DNA from: CAYWKU01 sp964459325 | GTDB lineage: Bacteria; RBG-13-61-14; CAYWKU01 | Assembly: GCA_964459325.1 (NCBI GenBank) | Contig: CAYWKU010000017.1 | Coordinates: 1 to 64,000 of the forward strand | Direction of reading: 5' to 3' | DNA length: 64,000 nucleotides | In this document: positions 24,496-33,494 of the stretch, one piece after another | Position numbering within the stretch: position 1 is the first letter of the stretch | How the letters are laid out: the number at the start of each line of letters is the position of its first letter | Notes under the pieces: model-generated | Told to the model about the DNA's origin: nothing | The model's input: the letters and a program-made list of their open reading frames with translations, nothing else | Databases searched by the model: none | Position numbers and translations under genes: made by a program

Positions 24496-25215
24496 TCAGA
24501 CTCCGCGGATAAGCTCCGCCATTTCCCGCACCGCCTGCGATATGCCAACGAAGACGGCCCTGGATATGATGGCGTGGCCTATGTTGAACTCCTCGATGTC
24601 CGGCATGGCCACCAGCGCCTTTATGTTGTGATAATTCAGCCCGTGGCCGGCGTGTATTTTCAACCCCAGCTTCTTCGCCGCGCGAACCGCGTTTGCGATG
24701 GCCTCCAGCTCCGAGTTGGTCGCTGCGGGCGTTTTGGCGTCGGCGTATCTTCCGGTGTGTATCTCGATTGCCTTGGCGCCGGTTTTGTATGACGCCTTGA
24801 CCTGGTCAACGTCAGGGTCGATAAACAGGGCGGTGTTGATGTCGCCGTCGTTGAGCATGGCGACAGTTTTTTTCACTTGGTCCATGTTTCGCTCGACGTC
24901 CAGGCCCCCCTCGGTGGTGACCTCCTCGCGCTTTTCGGGCACCAGGGTGCACTGATACGGCTTCATGTAGAGCGCGATTTTGGTCATTTCGTCGGTGGCG
25001 GCCATTTCCAGGTTAAGGAGCGTGGTGACGGTTTCCTTCAGAATTCTCAGGTCCCTGTCCTGGATGTGGCGGCGGTCTTCGCGAAGGTGGACGGTGATGC
25101 CGTCGGCTCCGGCCATTTCCGCCAGCGAAGCGGCAATAACGGGGTCAGGTTCATAGGTCTTGCGGGCCTGTCTCAGGGTGGCCACGTGGTCTACGTTAAT
25201 TCCCAGTCTTGCCAT
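24496..25215 (-). CDS. pdxJ: Pyridoxine 5'-phosphate synthase
   Basis: 239 residues. LGINVDHVATLRQARKT at the N-terminus, ITVHLREDRRHIQD near residue 40 and HAGHGLNYHN near 190 are the family's active-site segments. It condenses 1-deoxyxylulose 5-phosphate with 3-amino-2-oxopropyl phosphate to make pyridoxine phosphate. Part of the run metG-pdxJ-acpS-nnr on the minus strand. No pdxA is in the window. Confidence 0.94.
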   Translation of the reverse strand: MARLGINVDHVATLRQARKTYEPDPVIAASLAEMAGADGITVHLREDRRHIQDRDLRILKETVTTLLNLEMAATDEMTKIALYMKPYQCTLVPEKREEVTTEGGLDVERNMDQVKKTVAMLNDGDINTALFIDPDVDQVKASYKTGAKAIEIHTGRYADAKTPAATNSELEAIANAVRAAKKLGLKIHAGHGLNYHNIKALVAMPDIEEFNIGHAIISRAVFVGISQAVREMAELIRGV

Positions 25216-25237
25216 TATATCCTCCCGGGGTTTCGAG

Positions 25238-27289
25238 CTAACTTATCTTCGCTCCCGGCGGCAGGTCACCGTCAAGCGTCAACAACCTCATCTCGTTCTC
25301 GTGCGTAGCCGCCAGAAGCATACCCTGCGATTCTATTTTCATTATTTTCCGAGGCTCCAGGTTCACCGCCAGCACCACGGTCTTTCCGTCAATGTCCTCC
25401 GGCTCGTAATGCTCGGCGATGCCAGCCACCACCTGGCGGGTTTCCCAACCTATATCCACTTGTAGCTTGAGCAGCTTTTTCGCCTTGGGCACGGCCTCGG
25501 CGCTTACAACCTTGCCCACCCTGATGTCCAGGGCGGTGAAGTCATCGAAGGAGACCACGTTTTCGGCCAGCTCCACCAGGTTGGCGGGGCGCTTCTCTTC
25601 CTCCGGCAGCCCGGCTTTCAGCTTGTTAATTTCCTCCTCGATAACTTCATCCGGAATCTTGTTGAAGAGCACCTTAACTTCACCCACCGGCTGCTCCGGC
25701 TCGAGATTGATATCGGCAATGTCTTCCCATTTTACGTCTCTAAGTTTCCGTTTCATTCCCAGCATATCCCAAAGCGTTTCCGCCGTGTCCGGTATGAAGG
25801 GCCAGCTTATGTAAGCGATAACCGCCAGCAATTTCGCCGCCGCATGGAGGGTGGCGGAGCATTCCTCCGGGGCCTCTTTGCGGGTTCGCCAGGGCTGCCT
25901 TTCGTCGATGTACTTGTTCCCGGCGCGGGCCAGCTCCATGATTTCGAACTGCGCCTTGCGAAATTCATACCCTTTGATAAATCCCTTCACTTTCTCCGCA
26001 GCCTCCCTCGCGGCGGAAAGGACGTTCTCGTCGGTCTCGCTCAACGAACCGGCCTCCGGTATTTTCCCGTCGCGGTAGGCTTCGATGAACCTGAGGGTAC
26101 GGTGGGCAAGGTTGCCGTAAATGTCCGCAAGCTCGCTGTTGGTGCGGGTCTGGAAATCCTTCCATTTAAAGTCCGCATCCCGGGTTTCGGGCATGTTGGC
26201 GCAGAGGGTGTAGCGGATGGCGTCGCGCGGGTAGCGCTCGAAAAATCCTTCCAAATCTATGTACCAGTTGTCTCCCTTGGAGAAGGGTCTTCCCTCGAGA
26301 TTGAGAAACTCGTTGGCCGGAACGTTTTCGGGTATGACGTACTCCTTTTTCTGCCCCATGAGCATTGCGGGCCACACGATGCAGTGGAACGGTATGTTGT
26401 CCTTTCCGATGAAATGGACGAGGCGGGTGTTCTCGTCCATCCAGTAGTCCTTCCATTTTTCGGGTTGGCCTGTCTTCTCCGCCCATTCGCGGGTGCTGGA
26501 TATGTATCCTATGGGCGCATCGAACCACACGTACAGCACCTTGCCCTCGGTGCCTTCGAGCGGTATGGGCACTCCCCAGTCCAAATCCCTGGATATGGGC
26601 CGTTCCTCCAGGCCCTGAGTGATGATGTTATCCACGAAGGCGCGGACGTTTTCTTTCCAGTGCTTCTTTTCGGCCAGCCACTTTTTGAGGCTTTCGGAAA
26701 AATCCTGTAGCCTGAGGTAATAATGTTTCGTTTTCCTGTACTCCGGCTCGGCGCCGCACACCTTGCAGTGCGGCTTCAAAAGCTCTTCCGGTTTGAGCCA
26801 TGCGCCGCATTTTCCGCACTCGTCCCCCCGGGCGGTCTCGTACCCGCACCTGGGGCAGGAGCCGGTGATGTAACGGTCGGCGAGAAACCGTTCGCAGCGG
26901 GGGCAGTAGAACTCCTCGGTTTCCTTTTCGGAAATGTGGCCGGCCACGTAAAGCTCGTTGAAAAACTGCCGGCTCAGCTCGTAATGGGGCGGCCACGTGG
27001 TTCTGCTGAAGTTATCGAACTCTATCCTGAAGGAATCGAAAATACCCTTTATTACTTCGTGATACTTGTCAACGTGCTCCTTGGGGCTAACCCCGGCCTG
27101 CTCGGCGGCGATGGTGATGGCGATACCGTGCTCGTCGGTGCCGCAGATATATACCACGTCTTCGCCGCACAGTTTCAGGCATCGGACGAAAATGTCGGCG
27201 GGCAAGTAAGCGCCCACCACGTGCCCGAAATGAATGGGGCCGTTGGCGTACGGCAATGCGCTGGTAACTAACCACTTATCCGGTTTCAA
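25238..27289 (-). CDS. metG: Methionyl-tRNA synthetase
   Basis: 683 residues, full length. The HIGH-type motif reads PIHFGHVVGAYLPADIF (residues 17-33). A double zinc-knuckle follows with CPRCERF, CPRCG, CGKCG and CKVCG pairs. The place of KMSKS reads GRPFSKGDNWYIDL, an unusual variant. The C-terminal 110 residues form a tRNA-binding OB domain (DIRVGKVVSAEAVPKAKKLL), fused as in many bacteria. It charges tRNA-Met. Confidence 0.93.
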   Translation of the reverse strand: MKPDKWLVTSALPYANGPIHFGHVVGAYLPADIFVRCLKLCGEDVVYICGTDEHGIAITIAAEQAGVSPKEHVDKYHEVIKGIFDSFRIEFDNFSRTTWPPHYELSRQFFNELYVAGHISEKETEEFYCPRCERFLADRYITGSCPRCGYETARGDECGKCGAWLKPEELLKPHCKVCGAEPEYRKTKHYYLRLQDFSESLKKWLAEKKHWKENVRAFVDNIITQGLEERPISRDLDWGVPIPLEGTEGKVLYVWFDAPIGYISSTREWAEKTGQPEKWKDYWMDENTRLVHFIGKDNIPFHCIVWPAMLMGQKKEYVIPENVPANEFLNLEGRPFSKGDNWYIDLEGFFERYPRDAIRYTLCANMPETRDADFKWKDFQTRTNSELADIYGNLAHRTLRFIEAYRDGKIPEAGSLSETDENVLSAAREAAEKVKGFIKGYEFRKAQFEIMELARAGNKYIDERQPWRTRKEAPEECSATLHAAAKLLAVIAYISWPFIPDTAETLWDMLGMKRKLRDVKWEDIADINLEPEQPVGEVKVLFNKIPDEVIEEEINKLKAGLPEEEKRPANLVELAENVVSFDDFTALDIRVGKVVSAEAVPKAKKLLKLQVDIGWETRQVVAGIAEHYEPEDIDGKTVVLAVNLEPRKIMKIESQGMLLAATHENEMRLLTLDGDLPPGAKIS

Positions 27290-27393
27290 ATGCTCGAAGC
27301 CTCCATATTATTGAATTTGCCGGCGCCGGCGTTTTTAACCGGCTTACGAAACATGCCGTCGGGCCGGATTGTCGGACGGATTTTCCCCGCGCC

Positions 27394-30039
27394 CTACTCA
27401 AACTCCAGGTCTACGTCCTCCTGCGGGAGCTGGAACCGGTTCATCTCATCCTTGAGAAGGGTGGATTGTTTATTCAGTGTCTGTATGGTGCCGTCCAGTT
27501 TATTGACGGCGTCGACGTTGACCTGGCATATGTCCTTTATTTCATCCATGGCGGTCATGATTTTCTGCGATTGCGCGTTCTGGTTTTCCTGGCTTTTTTT
27601 CATGTAATCCACCATTTCGCGGATGTTTTCCATGGCGGCGGTGACGTTTTTGCCTTCCTCGACCTGTTTTTGCGCCCGGGAGCGCACCATGGGAGCGATT
27701 TCTTTCATTTCCCCGGCGGCTGAGGTTATCTGCTCGGTGCCCTTGGTCTGGTCGCGCACCGCCCCGGCTATCTGAGACACCCGCTCGGCGATGGACTCGA
27801 CCGAAGAAGTCACCCTTTTGGAGTTGGACGCCTGCTCCTCGGTGGCCTTGGTTATCATCCTGACCATTTCCGCTGACTGGTCCGCGCTGTGCTGAATTTT
27901 TTCCAGCGCCTGCCCGGCCTGGAATGCCAGGTTAACCCCTTCTTCCACGTTCTGGCTTTCCCTGTCCATCATGCTGACGGCGCGCTGACTTTCGTTCTGC
28001 ACCGCCGCAATCAACTCGCGGATTTCCTTCGTGGAAGCGGTGGTTCGGTCACTGAGTTTTTTGATTTCGTCGGCCACCACCGCGAAACCCCGGCCCCTCT
28101 CACCGGCTTGTGCCGCGATAATGGCGGCGTTGAGGGCCAGGAGATTTGTCTGGTCGGCAACGTCGGTAATTACCGATATGATATCTCCTATCTGCTCGGC
28201 CAGCTCCCCGAGCCGATTGATGACCTGGGAAGACTCCCGCACCCCTTCTTCCACCTTGCCGATGCCCTCGATAGTGCTCTGGACACTATGTACACCTTCG
28301 TTCGCGTCCTTGGAGACGGCCTCGCTGAGTTCGAGGGTCTGCCTGGTTCTTTCCTCCACCTCCTTGATGGCCCTGTCCATTTCGAGCATGCTGGAGGCGG
28401 TTTCCTCGCTGGCGCCGGAGAGAGCTTCTATGCTTTCATTAATATCTTTGATGGTGGCGTTCATTTCGTAGATGGCGCTGGAGGTGTTTTCCACGGAGTT
28501 GCTGAGCTCGGTAATGTTTTCGCTTACCTCTTTTGAAAGCTCCTCGATATCTATAATGACCTTCGCGCTCTGCTCGGCATTATCGGACATGACTTCCACA
28601 TTTTCCGATATGTCCGAAACCACCTGCTTCATGGTATTGACGGCCATGGTGGTATCCTCCACCAGCTTGGCCTGCTGATATGTTTTTTCCGAGACGCTCT
28701 TCTGGCTCCGGGAGATGTTATCGGTGGCCTGGTCGACCTGCTCGGTGGCCCTGCCCACCCTGGCCACCAGGCTCCTCAAGCCGTTCACCATAGTGGTTAA
28801 GCCGTAAGCCAGTTCCACCAGTTCATCTTCGCTTAGCATGGCCACTTCGTGGCTTAAGTCGCCGGTGGATATTTCTTCGGTCAGGTTGACCACCTTATGA
28901 AGTGGGCCGCTGACATCGTGGGCGACCAGCCTGGTAACCCAGAAAGCTATCCCCAGGGAAATAACTATAAGCAATACGAAAAGCGTCTTGAACTGTCCCA
29001 GAACCGAATCCGCCGTCGAATTTCTGAAGACGGTACCGAGATAGAGGCCGTCTTTTCCCATGGGTATCCACATGAGCATGTCATTGGAGGAGGGCATGTT
29101 TCGGGAGTTGTAGCCGGGGTCCCACCGAATAAGCCTGGTGGCGAGGCTCTCGAACTCTTCGAGGAACTGCTTGAGAATTCCCGGCTCGACATCGTGAGGG
29201 CTTTCGCCGTAAACGACTTCGCCACGCTTGTTGAAAACGAAGAAATTCTGCCTCAGGTGACCGGACATTTCATTCAGGTACTTTTCTATCTCGCCGGTTT
29301 CTACCTCCCCGACCCGCATTTTGGTTATTTTGGTGGTTATCGGCGTCATGAGCTGTGTCTGCCGTTTCAAAAGGGCGGAAGCGGCCCGGCTGTTGCCCAT
29401 AATTCCGGCGTACAGCAGTGCCACGGTAATAAGCACCCCGAAACTGACCAGGAGCTTGATGTTGAAATTTAAACGGCGAAACGCGCCCGCCTGTTCGACC
29501 ACGTGGGTGGGAATTGCAAAGAGGTCGGAGGCCATCCGGTGGAATATGACTTTGTAAAAGTAGTACTGAAAAACGAAAGCGGCGGCCCCGCCTCCGGTGA
29601 TGGCTACGAATATGATAAAGAGATGGGTGGCGCTGAAGGCACTGCTGAAAAGCCCTACCAGTATGCACGCCGTGGCGCCGGAAAGCGCCCACAGGGCGAA
29701 GCTTACCGCCCCGCCGCTGAGAGGAAAGGACACCATTTCGGCCTGGGCGGCCGTTGTAAGTTCACTGTCGGGCTTTTGCCCCTCTCCGAAGTCGTAAGCT
29801 TCCCTTTGGTTTATCCACGCGAAAAAAGACTTGAGAAGCCGCTCATTCGCCAGATACTGCAGCACTCCGTCTATAACCAGTAGCACCGCGGTAGGATAGA
29901 GAATAGCCTTGAGGTGAGCCACGGTGACGTCGAAAGACCCGGCGAAGAAGGCCACCACGGCCAGCAGGCCCACTATGCTGGCCAAAAAACATCCCCTCAG
30001 CAGGTAATTTCTTACTTTTTTACGACGGCTCCCGGCCAT
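27394..30039 (-). CDS. Methyl-accepting chemotaxis protein with five-helix membrane N-terminus
   Basis: About 881 residues from the ATG at 30039, which has GGAGGGAGAG just upstream. The N-terminus has roughly four membrane helices before a fifth (LLVSFGVLITVALLYAGIMG), then an extracytoplasmic sensor of about 130 residues, another helix (TLFVLLIVISLGIAFWVTRL), HAMP, and a long coiled-coil signalling domain. The hairpin tip reads DQTNLLALNAAIIAAQAGER. The reading frame runs back to 30183, but a sigma-70-like promoter lies at 30082-30110 inside that extension, so the shorter start is preferred. No other chemotaxis or flagellar genes are in the window. Ligand unknown. Confidence 0.88.
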   Translation of the reverse strand: MAGSRRKKVRNYLLRGCFLASIVGLLAVVAFFAGSFDVTVAHLKAILYPTAVLLVIDGVLQYLANERLLKSFFAWINQREAYDFGEGQKPDSELTTAAQAEMVSFPLSGGAVSFALWALSGATACILVGLFSSAFSATHLFIIFVAITGGGAAAFVFQYYFYKVIFHRMASDLFAIPTHVVEQAGAFRRLNFNIKLLVSFGVLITVALLYAGIMGNSRAASALLKRQTQLMTPITTKITKMRVGEVETGEIEKYLNEMSGHLRQNFFVFNKRGEVVYGESPHDVEPGILKQFLEEFESLATRLIRWDPGYNSRNMPSSNDMLMWIPMGKDGLYLGTVFRNSTADSVLGQFKTLFVLLIVISLGIAFWVTRLVAHDVSGPLHKVVNLTEEISTGDLSHEVAMLSEDELVELAYGLTTMVNGLRSLVARVGRATEQVDQATDNISRSQKSVSEKTYQQAKLVEDTTMAVNTMKQVVSDISENVEVMSDNAEQSAKVIIDIEELSKEVSENITELSNSVENTSSAIYEMNATIKDINESIEALSGASEETASSMLEMDRAIKEVEERTRQTLELSEAVSKDANEGVHSVQSTIEGIGKVEEGVRESSQVINRLGELAEQIGDIISVITDVADQTNLLALNAAIIAAQAGERGRGFAVVADEIKKLSDRTTASTKEIRELIAAVQNESQRAVSMMDRESQNVEEGVNLAFQAGQALEKIQHSADQSAEMVRMITKATEEQASNSKRVTSSVESIAERVSQIAGAVRDQTKGTEQITSAAGEMKEIAPMVRSRAQKQVEEGKNVTAAMENIREMVDYMKKSQENQNAQSQKIMTAMDEIKDICQVNVDAVNKLDGTIQTLNKQSTLLKDEMNRFQLPQEDVDLEFE

Positions 30040-30462
30040 TCTCTCCCTCCGGCAGGCTCGCTGAGCCCAACTCAACAATGAAGTATAGTGGACACGGCAG
30101 CTTATATCAACGTCCTTTACGTAAACAATGCTTCCGGACCGAGATTTCACGGATGATATTCCGGCCCATTGAGGAGAAATCATAACACAAAAACGGCGGT
30201 TTCACCTCTTTAACATTAAGTCAAGCCGTGCACATACTGTGTTTCCGCAAAAAAGCGGCATTTCGGCGCTTGCAAAATCAGAAATGTATATTATTTTAAC
30301 AAATTACACTGAAAAGCAACCATCGAGCCAGCGCTCGGAATTAAACCGCAAACAACCTTAAACTTTCCAAACATCGAGCTATCGAAAGGGCTCGTGCTGT
30401 TTTCTCGGTAATATACCGGACTTTCCTCGCACTGTAGAGTTCAACAAAAAGGAGGTTGGGCC
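30040..30462. promoter_or_regulatory. Divergent intergenic region between the chemoreceptor and speDE
   Basis: 423 bases without a credible gene. It holds the promoter of the chemoreceptor on the minus strand (30082-30110). On the plus side, a small palindrome CGGTA-ATA-TACCG (30406-30418) lies about 45 bases before the speDE start and could be an operator; I see no clear plus-strand promoter. Confidence 0.5.
30082..30110 (-). promoter_or_regulatory. Sigma-70-like promoter of the chemoreceptor gene
   Basis: Minus strand: TTGATA (30110-30105), 17 bases, TATACT (30087-30082). Transcription would begin near 30075, about 35 bases before the ATG at 30039. This supports the shorter start for the chemoreceptor. 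No FliA-type flagellar promoter was seen. Confidence 0.6.
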
Positions 30463-31740
30463 ATGAGCGTAAAAAAAATCAACGCGGCTGTGGCTGAGAA
30501 AACAATTGTCGCACCCGACGGCGGGAGCCGGGACGAATTTATCCTGCCGTCGGGGGTGGCTTACAGGATTATGTATAACAATTGCAAGTGCGATACCCGG
30601 ATGCTCTATAACGGCGAGCTCTTGACGCGCAAAGCCTGCGAATGTATTGAAAAATCCGGCCTGCAGCCGGTAAAAGACACTTACTTCGACTTCGACGGCG
30701 GCGGAGTCACTGCGGCGGTGGTGCTTGCCGAGTCGCACCTGGTGCTGCATTCGTGGCCGGAGTTTTACAACAGCGTGCTCGCGGATGTAAGCGTGTGCAA
30801 CTACGAGCGGGACAACCGACCCCGCGTATTCAAGCTTCTCAATTACCTGCAAGAAATTTTGCAGCCGGAGTTTACCGTAAGCGAGCCGCAGGACATGCTT
30901 CCCAGGCACAGCGAGCCTTCACGCGCGGGAAGCGGCAATTTCGCAGAGATAAACAAAATTTACACCGCTCTTCAAAGCAAGTACCAGGAAATCAAAATGG
31001 TGGACACCCCCGCCTACGGCCGGGCTCTCATACTTGACGGATATGTGCAGACCACCGAAGCGGGAGAAGCCTGGTATCACGAGCCGCTCGCGCATTCCGC
31101 CCTACTAGCTCACCCCTCCCCGGAAAAAGTTCTTTTGTGCGGCGGCGGAGACGGCGGGGCGGCCAAAGAGGTACTGAAGCATCCCACCGTTACCGAGTGC
31201 GTAATGGTGGAGCTTGACGAGGACGTGGTGAACGTATCACGGGACTACTTGCACTCCGTTCACCGCGGAGTTTTCGATAACCCGCGTTTAAGCCTCAAAA
31301 TCGAGGATGCGTTAGATTTCGTGAAAAACGACGAGGAAACCTACGACGCGGTGATACTGGATTTGACCGACCCCATCGGCGACTGCGAAAAGCTGTTCTC
31401 CACCGAGTTTTTCCGCATGGTAGCCCGGATAATGACTGACGAGGCCAGGTTGACCGTCCACTCCAGCTTCCCGGTCATCTGGCCGGACGTAAGCAGGATG
31501 ATAGTTCACAAGCTGCGTGAGGTTTTCGGGCCGGTTAAACCTTTCATGCATTATGTTCCGTGCTACAACGATTACATGATGTTCTCGCTGGCCTCCAAGA
31601 AGGACTTCGAACTGCCCGATGCCGAAACGCTCTCCCACAGAATTGAAGAAAGAAACCTCAAAGACCTGGAGATAATCACGCCCGAGACTTACAGGGCCAT
31701 GTTCACCCTGGCGCCGGCGTTGAGAAAAGTCGTAGACTAA
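30463..31740 (+). CDS. Fused S-adenosylmethionine decarboxylase-spermidine synthase (SpeD-SpeE)
   Basis: 425 residues in one frame. Residues 1-150 are a prokaryotic SAM decarboxylase: the self-cleavage site is Glu90-Ser91 in LAESHLVLHSWPEF, with His96 and Cys112 (ADVSVCNYE) matching the processing and proton-donor residues. Residues 155-420 are spermidine synthase: YQEIKMVDTPAYGRALILDG, the SAM site LLCGGGDGGAAKEVLKH, and DLTDPIGDCEKLF as the catalytic loop. One protein would make decarboxylated SAM and transfer its aminopropyl group to putrescine. Ser91 would become the pyruvoyl group, so cleavage should leave a short beta chain and an alpha chain still fused to SpeE. AGGAGG precedes the ATG. 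Confidence 0.9.
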   Translation: MSVKKINAAVAEKTIVAPDGGSRDEFILPSGVAYRIMYNNCKCDTRMLYNGELLTRKACECIEKSGLQPVKDTYFDFDGGGVTAAVVLAESHLVLHSWPEFYNSVLADVSVCNYERDNRPRVFKLLNYLQEILQPEFTVSEPQDMLPRHSEPSRAGSGNFAEINKIYTALQSKYQEIKMVDTPAYGRALILDGYVQTTEAGEAWYHEPLAHSALLAHPSPEKVLLCGGGDGGAAKEVLKHPTVTECVMVELDEDVVNVSRDYLHSVHRGVFDNPRLSLKIEDALDFVKNDEETYDAVILDLTDPIGDCEKLFSTEFFRMVARIMTDEARLTVHSSFPVIWPDVSRMIVHKLREVFGPVKPFMHYVPCYNDYMMFSLASKKDFELPDAETLSHRIEERNLKDLEIITPETYRAMFTLAPALRKVVD

Positions 31741-31861
31741 CTTCAACCGCCCGGTGATGCATGGCTTTTTTCCTCACAGTGGGGCTGTTTTGCCTTGAGG
31801 GGAATGTTTTTTCGCTTTTTCCCGAGTTGCACCGAAAAGGCTGAAACTTTAATGTATTAGT

Positions 31862-33304
31862 GTGAAGGAAAGCCATTTCAGGGCGGAAGTATGGAGTATA
31901 CTTTCCCTCGCGCTCCTGGCTGCACTGCCATTCGCGATTACACTTGACGGTTTCCCCGTAGCCGACGACATAAGGTCCGTCCTGCGGGGGGCTATGCCCG
32001 AAAATTTCCCGATTTTGAAAGACCCGGTCTGGACCCCCAAACATTTTTTCAGACCCATGATTGTAGTTCTTTGCAGATTGGACGGATGGCTTTGGGGCGG
32101 GCAGATATGGGGTTACAGGCTCTCCAATGTCCTGCTTTTAGCCGCCACGGCGGTATTGACCTACCTTTTCATAAAGAGGTTTTACCGGCCTGCAATCGCG
32201 TGGTTAGCGGCGGCGGTTATCGCGGTTCATCCGACCCAGGTCTTCACCACCGCCTGGATAACCGGGAGGGTGGACCTGGTACCGGGATTCCTGCTGACTT
32301 TTTCACTTCTTGTGCTGACGGCGAGAAAGGGCCGGATAAAGCTTGTGGCGGGAAACGTTCTTTTCGCCGCCGCCCTTTTCAGCAAGGAGGTGGCTATAAC
32401 CTTTCCCGCCATAATCCTCCTCGGCGGCCTCCTCCTGCATAAAGAATCGTTCAAAGCCGCGCTCGTCCGGGCGGGGCCTTCGATTGCCGTGGTAGCCGTA
32501 TACCTGGCCGTGCGCTACGCCGTCGATTTCTGGCCGCAAGATTCCTTCTACTCACCCATAGTCGGGTCGAACATAAAAGGCTGGGGCTCCAACTTCCTGT
32601 TTCTGGCCCATAACATCGCTTACCTGGTAATTCCCATATGGAACCCGATTGATTTGTTCAGGGAGCTGCACGTCAATTCCAATTTTTCGCCGGAATCCCT
32701 GATTCTTATCTCCGTTTACCTGCTTGCGGGAGCCGCGCTGCTCGGGTACCCGTTATTCCGGGCGGCAAGAAAGAAGCGCTTCGACCCGGTTGTGCTCTTC
32801 GGAGTGCTCTGGTTTTTTATAGCGCTCGTCCCAACCATTCACGTGATGAGAAACCTGGGAGGAAGCAGGTATCTCTTCCCGGCCCTTCCGGGCGTAGCTA
32901 TAGCCGTCGCAGCCGCCGCCGATTGGTTTTCGGCTCGGTACTCAAGAGGCAAAATCCTGACCGTATTGATACTTTTCGTCCTGCTTGCGGCAAACGTTTT
33001 CGAGCAGACCAGGTGGAGAGCTGCAATGGATGTCGCCGAAAAAACCACCCACCTGGCGGCAAAATGCACGGCCGGAATGAACGCCGAAGAAAGCCTGGCC
33101 GTTTTCAATTTACCCGGCTGGGTACAGGGCAGGCCGGTGTATCCGTGGTACGAGGGCTACAGCCTGAATCTTGCACACTTTTTCATCACCGGCGGGTCTA
33201 ATATAAAAGTGATACGGGGGCGCGACGAGAACCGCGACATTTGTCTGCGGGAAAATGTCCGGTGCATTGAATGGTCTGGATTGATGGATGGAAAATGTCC
33301 ATGA
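31862..33304 (+). CDS. GT-C type membrane glycosyltransferase (PMT/ArnT-like)
   Basis: 480 residues starting at GTG. The layout is that of dolichyl- or polyprenyl-phosphate-sugar transferases: a first helix, then an acidic pair in the first outer loop (FPVADDIRSVLRGA, near residue 35), about ten further membrane helices, and a soluble C-terminal part of about 90 residues. Such enzymes move a sugar from a lipid carrier to a protein or glycan outside the inner membrane. Acceptor unknown. It stands alone between speDE and an FG-GAP lipoprotein. Confidence 0.65.
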   Translation: MKESHFRAEVWSILSLALLAALPFAITLDGFPVADDIRSVLRGAMPENFPILKDPVWTPKHFFRPMIVVLCRLDGWLWGGQIWGYRLSNVLLLAATAVLTYLFIKRFYRPAIAWLAAAVIAVHPTQVFTTAWITGRVDLVPGFLLTFSLLVLTARKGRIKLVAGNVLFAAALFSKEVAITFPAIILLGGLLLHKESFKAALVRAGPSIAVVAVYLAVRYAVDFWPQDSFYSPIVGSNIKGWGSNFLFLAHNIAYLVIPIWNPIDLFRELHVNSNFSPESLILISVYLLAGAALLGYPLFRAARKKRFDPVVLFGVLWFFIALVPTIHVMRNLGGSRYLFPALPGVAIAVAAAADWFSARYSRGKILTVLILFVLLAANVFEQTRWRAAMDVAEKTTHLAAKCTAGMNAEESLAVFNLPGWVQGRPVYPWYEGYSLNLAHFFITGGSNIKVIRGRDENRDICLRENVRCIEWSGLMDGKCP

Positions 33305-33494
33305 CCGGCGCGGATAGTGTGCGGAGCTTCGCACCTGTGCGGATAATGGCATCACATTTTGAAGCCACCGGCTGGCGAAGCAGTAAGTTGCGAAATAATT
33401 CTGCTTTAAATTCAAATACTTATACGTCCGGGCCGGAAGGGTGAAATCGGCACACAAATTGCTAACATATATCAGTATATTAATGGATGCAGCC

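Noticed and set aside
30040..30183. N-terminal extension of the chemoreceptor
   Set aside because: A promoter with standard spacing lies inside it, and the ATG at 30039 has a strong ribosome binding site.
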